This document shows positions 22,780 to 34,089 of a stretch of DNA of 64,000 nucleotides, in pieces. The DNA comes from Macrocybe gigantea (taxonomy: Eukaryota > Basidiomycota > Agaricomycetes > Agaricales > Callistosporiaceae). Positions within the stretch are counted from its first letter, which is position 1. Each line of letters opens with the position of its first letter. The stretch spans positions 1-64,000 of the forward strand of contig SJRY01000211.1 in the NCBI GenBank assembly GCA_011319805.1, read 5' to 3'. Below the pieces are notes generated by a model that made no database searches, was not told the origin of the DNA, and saw only the letters and a list, made by a program, of their open reading frames with translations. The translations under genes were made by a program, and so were the position numbers.

Positions 22780-23190
22780 TATTCAGAGCTATGCTTTATT
22801 ATTCTAGATTCAAAAGCACATGTCTATTTGCTATTGAGCTAGTTCACACATCAAAGTAGTGAGTAGAGCAGTTCTGCAAATGGAAATATTTTTGAATGTC
22901 TGCTATGTTAGGTTTGGAAGTCCACTAGGCCTCAAAAGGCATCCAAGCATAGGCCAACTGCTGTTATATCACATGCCAGCTGCTTAGTCATGTGACTAAG
23001 TCACCTCTCTCATAGGAATAGCTATCACAGAGTTATAATACTTCCTGCCTATATCATATAGAACTAGCTCCAGACACTTCTGAATGCAAACCTGAAGATG
23101 CCACCTTCAGAACTAGAACCTGTAGTTTTATAAATTGCCATATCCATAGGACTACCTGACTGCATTTACTGCTATACCAACCAGCCCCCT
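22780..23190. other. AT-rich stretch, no gene seen
   Basis: No motif recognised. It precedes a Copia RNase H remnant on the same strand and may be more of that element, too decayed to read. Confidence 0.4.
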
Positions 23191-23199
23191 CTAATATAA

Positions 23200-23605
23200 T
23201 CTATGCAAATCTTAATGACTGCTGATCTATATATGAATATGTTTTTCTATCTAATAAAGGTGCTATAATATAAGGATCTCATAAATAGGCTATAGTTACA
23301 CTCTTATTTATAGAAGCTGAATATGTTACTATCTCTGAGTTATCTTATGAGACCAAATAGCTTAGACATCTGTATGGAAAATTAGGCTATATCCAAACTC
23401 AACCTACCTTTATATTAGATAACAATAACATTTTGATTGTGATGGCTAGAAATTTCAAATTCTATAAATAGATAAATTATATAGATATGAGATGGCATTG
23501 GATTAGAAACTTAGTATGGAATGGATTAGTCAATATTAAAGAATGCTGCAATCTAAAGCAAACTACTGATATCTTAATAAAACTATTAAATACATAGTGA
23601 TATAA
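23200..23605 (+). pseudogene. Copia-type RNase H and pol C-terminus, decayed
   Basis: On the plus strand, in one frame with stops, I read LLFIEAEYVTISELSYETK and LRHLYGKLGYIQTQPTF. They are followed by LDNNNILIVMARNFKF, YIDMRWHWIRNLVWNG and TTDILIKLL. This is the fixed end of Ty1/Copia pol: the EAEY box, the DN box, the HIDIRYHWIRE box and DIFTKPL. RNase H removes RNA from the cDNA hybrid. No CpG remains, and nothing upstream can be assigned with confidence. Confidence 0.82.
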
Positions 23606-24059
23606 AAAATTATATCACAAAAATGGAACTATCAGCAGTTTGAAAAGGAGTATTCGAAGTAGTTCAGACTGAAAAAGCTAAAGAAAAGCACTAGTGGCAA
23701 AATTACAAATTATTCAATATGTATATATAAATATTCTAAATGGAGATGAATGACTAAGTTGTCTTATTCTGACTTCATCCAGATCATCTACATTCACCTT
23801 GGAGCATTCTGCCTTATGTCTATATTTATATATTCTACTACTCCACTTAATAGTTCTTTTCTCACAAATCCCCTTTGCTCAGATTTTTTAGCAAATTATT
23901 TATACTTTTTATTATTGTTATAAGTTAAACTTATATAGATCTTGCATCAGTATCACTCCAAGGTACCACATCACACCTCTGTTTTTTAAACAAAACTGAA
24001 TGGAGAAACTTGTCAATGGCTATCTGAAGTATATTCATACAAGCCTTAGAATCAGCAAG

Positions 24060-25070
24060 AAGTGTTTCTTGTACTCATTTCAGAGCTGCAGAATATGGAA
24101 TATACTAAATCTAAGCATGTCATACTAAAGGAGCAGCTTGCTACAGAACTACTTATTCAGCATCTTAAAGTAAGATTTCAAAGATCAAATTCAACTATAT
24201 CAAGTAATTATATTATTTTCTTTAAATTTATTAAATTTATCTAAATTATTTACAGATACTTCTAAAAGATGACTTACATCTTTGCATTTGCTCTATTTAA
24301 TTCTAAATATATCTCTTTTCTAATATCTGATAATGCTCCTTTTCTACAAATCTGCAACAATCTCAAATTATAGTAGCTATATCTATGCCACTACTTATAT
24401 TAATTACAGAGATGCATATTATAACTGCAAAGGCTTTATCTTATAGGACTGTTTGTTCTGCTATTTATTTGATATGCAGTTTATATATGCTCTTACTGGA
24501 TGAGAAGATTCAGCATCAGATGTATGGGTTTATAAAGCTGCATCTAATGAACTGCACATCTCTCAGAGATGGTATTTGCTTGCAGATGCAAGCTTTCTAT
24601 GTTGCCAAAAGCTTTTGGTTCCCTATGATAGTGTCCATTACCATTCTGCTGAATAGAGTTATATAAATCTATAATAATATATATAATCTAATTAGATATT
24701 TAAATTGTGCTAATCAATTTTTAGACCTATAAATAAAGAAGAACTCTTCAATTTATACTATGCTTAGGCAAGAAATGTTGTTAAATACATCTTTAGTATC
24801 TTGAAGAAATGCTTTTATATACTTTTAATTGGTTCAAAATATAATATGAAAGTTTAAGCTCTAACTCTCTTAGTATTATATGCTCTCTACAATTTTATTT
24901 GCATTTTTGATTTATAAGAAGAGAATCTTATAGATGAATAGTATTACAATCCAGGTGATTATGCAGATAATTATTTTGTTTCATATGTGAGAAATAAGAA
25001 TACAGTTGTATAATGATATAATTATATTGCAAGTGTTATATGAGATAGCTATTAGAAGTATTGGAATTGT
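24060..25070 (+). pseudogene. Harbinger (PIF) DDE transposase, decayed
   Basis: Read across frames, the order matches fungal Harbinger transposases. EYTKSKHVILKEQLA and RFQRSNSTIS lie at 24090-24200. RDAYYNCKGF and LFDMQFIYALTG with EDSASDVWVYKAAS follow at 24405-24550, then WYLLADASF and LVPYDSVHYHSAE at 24575-24655. After a gap that may be an intron come NKEELFNLYYA and RNVVKYIFSILKKCF at 24735-24820, then LYNFI and YNPGDYADNYF to about 24990. The DDE_Tnp_4 boxes around the second catalytic Asp and the YHL.E glutamate are recognisable. These enzymes cut and paste DNA with a partner Myb protein, which is not seen here. The copy is inactive. Confidence 0.8.
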
Positions 25071-25074
25071 TACT

Positions 25075-25770
25075 ATATCAAAATGAAAGAAGTCCTTTAT
25101 TGTTGTCACTAATGCTTAAAGTATTTTCAATGAACACCATTGCAGAATTAATATATTTTGCATCCAAAACTGAGATGGACTGCTGCATAGTTATAGTAAG
25201 TTAGTTTATTGCACCAGTTGCTCCAATGACCTAGAAATACCAGCAATATTCTTTATCTCCTTTCTTAAAGATATCAGTTCTAATTTAATTTTAACTTTAC
25301 CTGCAGAGTGCTTCTATAAGGCCCTTTTAATAAGAGCAGGCTTATTTTTAGTAGTATGTTTGCATTTTAAAGAAGCTTTAGATCAAACAAATAGTAGTTA
25401 CAAAGATTGAGATAAAACAGATAATAGAGATTGTGAAGAGTGAGCCAATATAGAAGCTAGTAGTAGAAATATAGGATTAGATGTGATAAAGATGCTAATG
25501 ATAGAAATAGTAATCAGATAGTAATAAAGATAGCAAGGTCAAGGAGAAAGCCTCACATAGCAATAATATTAGATGATCAATATTCATTGCTTCCAATTCT
25601 TGCTGAGTAGCTAAAACCAGAGCAACTGTCAAGCCAGCAGCAATCTGAGAGGCATCTGATAGTGAAAAAATGAGGAGAAGTATAGAAGGGCTAGCAAACA
25701 TATTAGAATGATCAAAAGCAGAATCCATATTATTTTTCTCATCTTCATCCTTGATCTGTATATTTGAAAA
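25075..25770. other. AT-rich stretch, probably decayed Copia sequence
   Basis: Follows on the minus strand from the Copia gag at 25800-26176. No pol box can be read with confidence, and CpG is absent. Confidence 0.35.
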
Positions 25771-25799
25771 AGCCTTTGCAAAGATAAGCCTTTGCTATA

Positions 25800-26176
25800 T
25801 TCTAGGCTTATAGTCTGAAATTTTTAGAAAAGGTAGTATCCATATAGTGATCATCATAGGCATTGAACCTGGAGCCAGGCTTCTTTTGAAGATGGACCTT
25901 TTCCAAAGCAGCCCACATCTTCACAGGATCATCTTTGATCCCATGAAAGTGAATTCTCTGTTCCTGCTCTATCATAAGGTAGAGCTAGCCAGCTGCTTTG
26001 TCTGACTTTAGGTCCTATGCTTCAGCAGAAGTGGAGTCTGCTGGTCTTGGATTTGAACCAGAGACAATCCTCCAATGGCCATAGGCTCTGAGCCAAGCCT
26101 CCATTTCTCCAGACCAAGTAAGGTAGTTGGTGGAGTTGAGTTTGGTGAAAGAAGGCATGGAGGTGGAGGAAGACAT
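25800..26176 (-). pseudogene. Copia-type gag, decayed
   Basis: The ATG at 26174-26176 opens MSSSTSMPSFTKLNSTNYLT, then WSGEMEAWLRAYGHWRIVSG and, past stops, MIEQEQRIHFHGIKDDPVKM, WAALEKVHLQKKPGSRFNAY. These are the usual Copia gag blocks: the N-terminal NYxTW box and the UBN2-type helical core. A host-like context is excluded by the LTR-like sequence upstream. Stops lie near 26020 and 25990 and again after 25850. Confidence 0.82.
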
Positions 26177-26299
26177 GATGGCAAGATATTAGAGGCAGGG
26201 AGATGGCAAAGGAATAAAGGCAAGGAGATGGAATGGAATGGAATGATGGGAGGTTGGGAATACAACCACAATCCTCTTGCTTGGGCAGGGTTCTACAAC

Positions 26300-26519
26300 A
26301 GAGAGAGAGACTGTGCTACTGGCCTTGCCCTCAGAAGAGTGTGTGTTAAGAAAGGTCTAGCTACTGAAAGTGCCCTTGGTCTACTTAAGTAAAGTAAAAG
26401 GACTGTCTACTAAGCACCCAGTTGTCACCACAAAGGCCTAACTCCAGAGTTACAGGAATGACTACCTGGTTTTCTATTGGTAGAGTAAAGACTGCTTCAA
26501 ATGAAGACCAGTCCTAACA
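26300..26519 (-). repeat. Probable LTR of the Copia element
   Basis: A TGTTAGGACTGG edge on the minus strand at 26519 lies about 340 bases before gag. No second copy is in the window, so the inner edge (about 26300) is uncertain. Confidence 0.4.
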
Positions 26520-26589
26520 GTTGGTGCTCCTATCTACTAAACTTTGACATACACCCTATAAGGACAGTAAACTCCAGGCTACTCATAGT

Positions 26590-27540
26590 GATGGAAAGTA
26601 ATAACAATTATGTAATGAATGCATCAACATGATTGGCCAGTGTTGAATTTGAGATCATATTGTTTTCTGCTTTACAAGCACAACTCCATTGTTCATGGTA
26701 CCACCCAAAACTAGTCATTATGAGATATCCCCTGAGTGGAAGAATCAGCTTATTGGAGCCATCCTTGCTGGCAAAACATTTGCCAAAGCTGCCCGCCTCA
26801 TCCACATCCATGATCCCATAGTATGACACATCTGGAAAAAGTATGAAAAAACCCACTCTACCGAGAATCTCCCTTGTTCAGAGGGCTGTATTGTTCTGAC
26901 CTTCAAGCAATCACCAATCCATGTCATGATATGAGGATTCATCATAGAGGGTCAGAAAGGGCTGCTGGTTGTGCTTGAGTATCCAGAAGGGAAGGGTGGT
27001 GGAATGAATAGCAAGAGATACTGTGAGCAAGTCCTGGATGGGGTGCTTGAGAGTTTTTTCAAGGAGATGAGAGGTGAGAGAGGTCATATATTATTCCAGC
27101 AGGACAATGCCTCTTGCCACACCAGCAAGTACACAAAATCTTGGTTCACCAAGCACAACATCCCTCTCCTTTTCCATCCACCCAACTCACCTAACCTCTC
27201 CCCCATTGAGCTGGTATGGCACAAGCTCAAAAATCTGATCAGACATTGACCCCACCCTCCGACAACTGTTGATGAACTCAAAATGTCCATATGTGAAGCC
27301 TGGAATGCACTTCCACAGGATGACATAGACAAGTATATTTTAAGCATGCTGAGTTGAGTTGCAGCTATACAATGTAACTGTAGTGGGCACACTAGATAAT
27401 AGTAGTTTATTTTGGATACTGATATATCCCTCTGATAAATATATATTTTCATTGGCCTCTGTCTACCTTGTTGGTGAAGCACAACAAGTTGCAGTGATAG
27501 TGAAATTATGCCAAAAATGGAATCATTGTCACTTTTCATA
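26590..27540 (+). mobile_element. Tc1/mariner element, internally deleted
   Basis: The two ends form an imperfect inverted repeat of about 19 bases (left ATGGAAAGTAATAACAATT; the right end reversed differs at 5 sites, all transitions). Between them lies one transposase remnant. The element is about 950 bp, shorter than the usual 1.5-2 kb, because the middle of the gene is missing. It sits where GyB RT breaks off at 27541, so it may have inserted there. Confidence 0.6.
26710..27355 (+). pseudogene. Tc1/mariner (DDE_3) transposase remnant
   Basis: The N-terminal helix-turn-helix region reads PEWKNQLIGAILAGKTFAKA near 26732-26790, then HIWKKYEKTH. The protein then jumps to CIVLTFKQSPIHVMI and EGQKGLLVVLEYPEGKGGGM. 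A 92-residue open stretch (26971-27249) holds HILFQQDNASCHTSK with the second catalytic Asp, and SPNLSPIELVWHKLKNLI with the last acidic residue. The segment with the first catalytic Asp is missing, so the enzyme cannot work. TGA codons stand at 26827 and 26932 where Trp is expected. Confidence 0.88.
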
Positions 27541-28300
27541 GGTACGAGTACTAGGAGGAATCAGGATATTCTTGTGGATCCAAGGCTTGTGCTGAATGAC
27601 AGGAATTTTGATGGGAGGAAAGAAGTCTTCTTGAAATTGACTGTGCTCTTGGTCAGTCCAAGTGAAGGCACCATTCTGGAGGCACATAAAGGGGTGCATC
27701 AGTTTTCATTCTTCTGGCTAAAGGAAGCCTTCGAAATGAGCCTTATTAATAAGATTTTGACAATCCTCAGTATAGCGACCTGTCAAGATAAAGGGAGGGG
27801 GATTTGGAGATAGCTTCAACATACTGGCCAGGGGGTCTCTACAGATTTCACAAAGGATTCAAAATTTGCCATTATCGGAAAGCAGGGCAATGACAGAGTG
27901 GACTTTGAGAGTGACAGGCTTGTATTTACATTTTGCAAATGTATCATGTAATTCAGGAGGGGTATGTCTAGAACATTCAGGAGCAGATCTAGTCATATTA
28001 TATAAATAAACAAGATTGGAAGAGGAAGTGTTTGTGGTGTTGAAACCACTCTGGAATTGTGTTTGAGCTCATATTGAACAATCACCAGATTCATACAGTA
28101 AAGCTGAAATCAGGAAAATGGAAGTATCACAGGCTGAAAGATATAAGAATGAAAGATAATCTGAAATGGACAATTGTGAGCAGAATTAGAAATGGGATTG
28201 GGAGCAGGAACCTGGGTATAGTAATTGAGGTGAAGGTCCAAATTGTTTTGAGTTTTGTCCAAGGAAACAATGAAAGCATAATCACCATCAGCTAATGTGT
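27541..28300 (-). pseudogene. GyB reverse transcriptase, N-terminal part
   Basis: After the protease come KCKYKPVTLKVHSVIALL, SPNPPPFILTGRYTE, FMCLQNGAFTWTDQE and DFFPPIKIPVIQHKPWIHKN. These form the conserved linker that leads into RT in this Gypsy group. The catalytic boxes lie beyond the break at 27541 and are absent. Confidence 0.75.
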
Positions 28301-28399
28301 CCTCTATCTGCAAAAAAAATCTACAGCAGCAGTCTTCTTTTCTGGTGTCATGTATTTCAGTTTGCCATAAGGCTAAGTCAGGATCATAGTATGTCTGTT

Positions 28400-28860
28400 G
28401 GTGTTGGGATCATTTATTGTAATGGTTTCAAATGATCCTCATTCTGGTAGTTCTTGATGAGAGATTCAATTAAGATGTCAAAGGAGTGACTAAGAAGGAT
28501 ATCATAGGTGGGATTAGGCAATACATGGATTTGTGCATAGAGGGTGATTTCATTAATAGTAAGTAACTGGGATGTTTTAGGATAATCCAAGCAATTTGTC
28601 AATTTTGCCATTGGCAGACTGCATATCGAGGCAGACAGTAGGGTCATAGGCAATCCCAAGCTTGTAACATACTGCATCAGACATGGCTATAATCTGGGAT
28701 TCAGGATCAATGACACATTCAACATAGTCTTGATGATCGATGAGACATGTGATAGAGTGGAGGGCATGACTTTCTTTGGCTATGATGAGGCATTCGGGAT
28801 TGATCTGGTCATAGCTCATGCTTGAAATGTAGGTTGAAATCAGATCTTCAATGATGGTAG
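28400..28860 (-). pseudogene. GyB retropepsin
   Basis: HSITCLIDHQDYVECVIDPE gives the context of the active site. QIIAMSDAVCYKLGI follows, then QSANGKIDKLLGLS and, in the next frame, DILLSHSFDIL with DPNTN. Relatives read SANG..LLG.A and ILLGRPFDVL. The usual Asp-Ser/Thr-Gly triad reads Asp-Pro-Glu here, so the protease is inactive or the box is mutated. Confidence 0.72.
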
Positions 28861-28899
28861 CACCCCTCAGTGGTGCAGCTTGTCCATATATAGTGGTGT

Positions 28900-30851
28900 T
28901 GGAATCTGCAATGCCAAAAGAGAGTTTGTTAAGGTTGATTGATTTTGGTAGGGTGGTATCTTTGTCAGGGATCTCCTTGATAGTAGCTCAAAATATGGGT
29001 TCAGGAATGCTATACTCCTGGGACATGACTGTAATGGGGTTGGTCTTGTTAGCTATACATTTTGGAGTGACAAGCTTGTGCATCCTCGATCTGATTTCAG
29101 GAGAAAGGGAAAGGAGGGCCTCATTGGAGATTTGAATGGTGCCTTTCAAAACAGTTTCGAAGACTTCCTCTGCATGCTTCTTATCAATAATGAAGAAAAC
29201 ATTCTTGTAGGTGGGTTGTTTCAAGGGGTCCTTATTAGTTGGTTTGGCTGCTGGGGCAGGAGCTGCAAAGTTCTAAGTGGTGGGAGGAGCATAATGAACT
29301 TCAGAAACATCACAGAAGGAATGGATGAGTCCTTCATGACAGATGGTTTCAGCCTGGGTATTCTCAGAAAGAGTCTGTGATAAAGGGACTGGGGATACTT
29401 CCTTTTCTTTACCTTTTGATGCTGAAGTACTGGCCTCAAGATTCAGTGGCTGAGCTGGGAATGGGTCTGGATTTTGAGATGAAGAAGCAAATGTAGGAGT
29501 TTCGGGATTGACTTAGCAGACTGTATGAGATGGACCTCTGTAGATGATTTTGACATGATCCATAATAGTGTAGTGGTTGGCAAGGACTTGGGCTTTGAGA
29601 TTTAGCTGACAGATACATTCTTGGATATCAGACATGCAGTTGTTGACCTGGGTACTGGCAGTGGGATTTATGGCATAAGAGTAGGTGGAGTTGCTTGGGA
29701 CTATGGAATTCTCTGCAGGACTATAAGTTGTGATGGAAAGGAGCATTTGGCTAGTGGTGTCTGCATTGGAGGTAATGATTCTGTGAGGTTGCTTGTTAGG
29801 ATACTGCCTATAATATTTGTTGACATGTTCCTGCATAGTAGCACCTTGAATAGCTCTCAGAATTTTAGCCTACATCAGGAGTGTGATTTGCCCATTGAGA
29901 TTGTGATGGATAAGGCCTTCACAGATGTAATTCTCAGCCATCTCACAGTCCCTAATCTGACAATCGGGTTTACCATAGAAATGACAATCCTTGGGATGGT
30001 TTCTGAGAGCACAGGGTCAGAAGCCTCCAGTATTGGCTTGTGCCTGTATAAACTTGACAAGAACATCACTGATCCCAGTTGTGATGTTTTGAGTCATGCT
30101 CACAAGGATGGTGTTAAGGTCCTCCTGCTTTACAAGGGCTTTGGAAGCAGCTGAAGTACTTTGGGTTGCAGGGGCTATGGACTGGTAATGAACTGATGAA
30201 GCTCCAGGCTGTTCTTCTCATTTAAAAATATAGGCTGCAGCATCTTGTATATCAACAAGCAAGTGGGTGAAGTAGGGATAATAGTCTGGGAACTTGATTT
30301 CGAGGTGATCTCAGACTTTGGCTTGTAAATCTGTGGAGAAAGTGCACTCATAGGCTCTAGCTTGCTCTTTGGCAGATATCTCTTGTTTGTCAACTAGATA
30401 CTTTGTGATAGTGTAGAATTTGTAGTAATATTCTACAAGCTACTCATGGGTTCTGATGCTGAGGTGACTAGTTTTACCAATAAGTCAGTCAGTCTAAATC
30501 GCCCATGTTGTAGCAATGTTTGTCTTCAGCTCCAGGATAGAGACACTAAATGGCATCTCGGAAATTGGCATAAGGGCTATCTTGGAACTCTGGAAGGCTT
30601 TCCCAAAGCTCAGAAGTCGAAAAATTGGTATAACAAATGGCATACTCCTTCTTCTGCATGTCATTGGTGACTCTGGCATCACTGAAGAGGTGGTCAAGTT
30701 CTCTGAAGTATTGGAAGAGCTCACAGGGCTGTGCAGGATTGAAACATAGAGCTGTGGAGTGGCTATGAGCTGGCATAATTACTAGCCATGTGGGAGTGGG
30801 ATTACTGGCACCAGTGCTGGATATAGGATTGTTGGTTTCATTGTTAGACAT
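28900..30851 (-). pseudogene. GyB gag
   Basis: The ATG at 30849-30851 opens MSNNETNNPISSTGASNPTP, then FQYFRELDHLFSDARVTNDM and YTNFSTSELWESLPEFQD, a basidiomycete Gypsy gag capsid start. Further on are EQARAYECTFSTDLQAKV, an Ala/Gln-rich linker, and a zinc-like cluster CHFYGKPDCQIRDC near 29930-29970 in a changed frame. Short open stretches continue at 29513-29836 and 28988-29224. The protein would form the particle. At least four stops or frameshifts break it. Confidence 0.78.
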
Positions 30852-31264
30852 GCCAGATAATAGATTTCAAACTAATTGTCAGAGGTCATAGAGTCGTTGG
30901 ATATTTCAGAAAGGAGTTCTTTCAGGAGGGAACTGTAATGGAGTTGGGTTGATAAGGATGGGACTTGAGTCTAGTGTCAAAAGCAGGTCTGAAAGGAGTT
31001 CTGGGTTGGAATCTGTTTCTTGCTTGACTGAGGCTGGGGATAAGGGTTCAGGAGATGAAGGTAGCAAGTCAGGAAGAGATATAAGGAGTTCAGGAGAGGG
31101 TGCTCAGAAGCGCAGAACAGGTAATCGATGAAAATTTTGGAGACCTGGGGTTTGTCTCCTGCAAGCAGCTGCCTTGGCATGGGAGGTAACAGTGGAAGAG
31201 GTAGAAGGTTGGCAGTTGGAGTTACTTGAAATCTTGAACTAGCTCCTCACAGTAGGCTTCAAAA

Positions 31265-32035
31265 TGATAGCTATCAGATAGCAATAACCTACAAATCAAC
31301 AAAGTGGAATAAAGGAAGTGTCAGTCCCTATCTGAGGCAGTATAAACTATGAGCTATCCAAGTCACTGAGTAACCCAAGGAACTGTGGAGTTAAGAGGAG
31401 AATAGAATGGAGCAGTTACAGGCAGTTTCAAGTGGGTTTCAGAGGTTTCAAGACAAGGTGGTGGGATAGAGTTTCTGAGCGATATCAGGAGCAATGGTGA
31501 TGGTTTCAGGAGGGTTTTGATGATGGTGACTTCCACACAAAGTCAGGGATACTGATTTTGAGACTATATATTATGGCTCTACATGAGTGCGACACTTCAG
31601 GATTGGATAACACAAGGACTCCACACGAGCTGTAAACTGAAACTGCTGAAGAACTGAGACAATAACTTTTTCTAGGGTTTTACAAATGCCAAGTACATGG
31701 GTTTTTATAGGTAAGAAGATTTCAAGTATCAGAATAACCAGTGAAGTCGAAACTGAATGAGAGAAAGTATCATATAATTTTGAAAGGGTTGTTTCATAGC
31801 TGAAACGTCAGAGAGATGTAAGTCTATTTGAAATCTGAACATAAAAGGTGAAACAGTAGGCAAAAGAACTGGTGATACTCATCATAGAATGGAACATGAA
31901 AATAATCTAAGGAATATAGAATGTATCAGTGAAATATGAGTCATGAATTTTGAAATGAGAGTGGATGAAATAGTAGCATGCTTGAAATCCCTTGTTTCAA
32001 GTGTACTGTAGCAAGGCAGTGTTAGGAATGTGTTA
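31265..32035 (-). repeat. GyB LTR, copy 2 (5' LTR of the element)
   Basis: A TGATAGC edge at 31265 faces the leader and gag. A CTATAAAAACCC box near 31710 on the minus strand is a promoter candidate. The right edge is cut by a GyA LTR at 32036, the same junction as at 12955/12956. Confidence 0.8.
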
Positions 32036-32095
32036 CAGACATCACCCAAAGGACCATTCAATTTCTTATCTTATCTTTCCCATATCCATTATCTT
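32036..32095 (+). repeat. GyA LTR fragment, first 60 bases
   Basis: Identical to the start of the LTR at 12956 up to CCATTATCTT apart from two transitions. LINE sequence follows abruptly. Confidence 0.88.
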
Positions 32096-32103
32096 GGTAT
32101 CAG

Positions 32104-33290
32104 GCAAAACTCTACTGAGGATGCCAGTGTCTTCCTTACCCATATCATCCAACAAGGATGGTCTAAGAGACTCAAAGCTAGCGTCATCACTTTCGATATA
32201 GCTCAGTACTTTCCCTCACTCAATCATCATATGTTGGTGAGGATCCTCCAGCACAGAGGCTTTGCGCATCAGGTGTCAAAGTTCTTCAAATCATATCTCA
32301 TTGGGTATAAGACTGCTTACACCTGGCATAGTGCTATCTCTCCAGAGTTTGATGCTGACATTGGTATTGGCCAGGGCTCTGCACTTTTCCCAGTACTGTT
32401 TGTACTCTACTTGATACAAGTGCTGAAACTATACCAGAAAGCTGGTGATATGCCAGTGATCATGTCATTTGTAGATGATAGACTGATCATTGCTCAATCC
32501 AAGTCAACTCTGAACAATGTTCTGAAACTGCAAAGGGCATATGCATCAGTGCACAACCTCTTCACCAACTTCGGGCTTGTTGTTGAACATAACAAGATTG
32601 AGCTACAGCATTTTTCATGCAATAGTACAGACCCTCATCTGTCTATTGACTTGGGGTTTGCTCTATTCATGGGCAACACTCCTCTGCAACCCAAGGATGT
32701 CTGGCAATACCTGGGTTTCTTCTTGGACACATGCTTTTCTTTTAAGGAGCATGTCCACTTTTATGCTACTAAGGCTCTGACCACAGCCAGAGCCTTTCAA
32801 ATGTTGGGCAATTCTGTATAAGGGCTATCCCCTCAACAGAAACACATCCTCTACCTGTCATGTGCACATCCCATAGTGACATACAGCTGTTTGTTGTAGA
32901 ACTTGAATGGTATGCACAATGTTGCACTGTTGAAGCAACTGTACCAGATGCAATGCAAAGCCTGCATTTGGATTAATGGACAGTTCAGCACCACTTTGGA
33001 GGGTACAGCTGAGACAATGGCATGTGTCAATCCTATCAGTGGATTTATTAAACAGCTGAAGGTCAGGTCCTCTGCCCGCCTTGCTAACTCAAACATGAGA
33101 CATGCTCTCAGGTCTTTAACAACACTGGCCTCTGCAGATAGCAATCCTTCAAGGTCAACAAATCTCACCTCTTTATCTGACAGACAGTGTTCATCACTCA
33201 AGTCCCCTCTCAAGGACTTGGTGGACCTTAAACCACCATACTTTCTTTCTATGGATTATTTTGCTGATGCAAATAATCTGGGCAGGTGAC
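32104..33290 (+). pseudogene. LINE-A reverse transcriptase, C-terminal two thirds
   Basis: The first open stretch runs to 32821: ITFDIAQYFPSLNHHMLVRI (first catalytic Asp), IGIGQGSALFPVLFVLYLIQ and MSFVDDRLIIAQS (the F-x-DD box with both aspartates). VWQYLGFFLDTCFSFKEHV follows. After a TAA at 32819 the frame continues as a thumb-like region to about 33290 (YQMQCKACIWINGQFSTTLE). LINE RT copies its own RNA at a nicked chromosomal target. The first RT boxes are missing. Confidence 0.87.
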
Positions 33291-33399
33291 TCATCAATGA
33301 CTTTGGCAACCACTTTGAGATCCATAAGCTACTTGGCTGAGATGAGAACTTGGTCAAAGCTTATCATGCCTTGCTTGACTAGGCACTTGCTGAGTGCTC

Positions 33400-33740
33400 T
33401 GCTGAGCATGACTGTGTCTATGTGAGTAGTGATGGCACCATGCCTACAAAAGTGCAGGCTGCTTCTAAACAGTCTGTCTCTGCCTCATGCATTTACTGTG
33501 AGGGCAGACTGGTATCTGAAATTTGTCAGCTGGTCAGTAATGCAACCAGCAATAATGCTGAGCTAATTGAATTGTAAATGGCAACCCAAAAGGCTATCAC
33601 ACAGGAAGGGGTTAAATCCATTGTGTGCTTTTTGGATTCAATGAATGCAATCCACTGCATCATCAACTGTAACCCATACTCTGCACAGTCGCACTTGATT
33701 GCATTGTACAGATCATTCTGAACCTGGCTCTCAGAGTCCG
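33400..33740 (+). pseudogene. LINE-A RNase H domain
   Basis: YVSSDGTMPTKVQAASKQ holds the first acidic residue. NATSNNAELIEL and MATQKAI supply the Glu helix, and VCFLDSMNAIHCI the next Asp. A stop at 33576 interrupts it. RNase H at the C-terminus of a LINE fits clades such as Tad or I. Confidence 0.75.
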
Positions 33741-33756
33741 AGCAGCCAGCCACCTC

Positions 33757-34046
33757 TTTCCACAACATCTACTTATATACAACTGTAAATAACACTTACA
33801 GATCACATTCCTCATTCTACAGTGCCAACACTTGGGATGATCTTGGATCAAGTTGCATATCTGGATTCCTACATCCTTGAGCACTCCCTGTTTATCACCT
33901 TTTTCCACAACACCCATCTGTAAACAACTGTAAACAACTCTCATTCATTGCACTCCTTGTTCTACAGTGACAACACTTGGGGCGATCTTTGATCAGGCTG
34001 CAGATCCAGATCACTACATCCTTGAGCACTCCTCCTTTCTAAAATC
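33757..34046 (+). repeat. Two 145-bp direct repeats before LINE-A ORF1
   Basis: Unit 1 starts at 33757 and unit 2 at 33902, both with TTTCCACAAC. Each carries ACAACTGTAAA, TTCTACAGTG, CAACACTTGGG and CTACATCCTTGAGCACTCC. They sit just upstream of LINE ORF1 and may be promoter monomers of the kind known in some LINEs. Confidence 0.8.
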
Positions 34047-34089
34047 GTGAAAATCGGCTGAAAATCGACCGACTTACTAGAGTTTTTCA

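Larger units (their letters stand above)
27541..32035 (-). mobile_element. Ty3/Gypsy element GyB, 3' part missing
   Basis: On the minus strand: LTR (32035-31265), leader, gag from 30851, protease near 28400-28850 and the start of RT down to 27541. RT breaks off just after PPSTRTYE, where the Tc1/mariner element stands. The remainder of RT, RNase H and integrase are not found on the other side. Several frameshifts and stops break it, and CpG is low. GyB shares no DNA similarity with GyA, GyC or GyD. Confidence 0.85.
32096..33756 (+). mobile_element. LINE-A, 3' part (RT to RNase H)
   Basis: A 5'-truncated copy that starts inside RT and runs through an RNase H domain. Its first 550 bases match 36525-37050 of the second copy. 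No poly(A) tail is seen. A direct repeat and then the 5' end of the next copy follow, so the pieces lie head to tail. Confidence 0.85.

Noticed and set aside
26075..26392. Plus-strand Gly-rich 105-codon frame
   Set aside because: It is antisense to the Copia gag start and leader on the minus strand.
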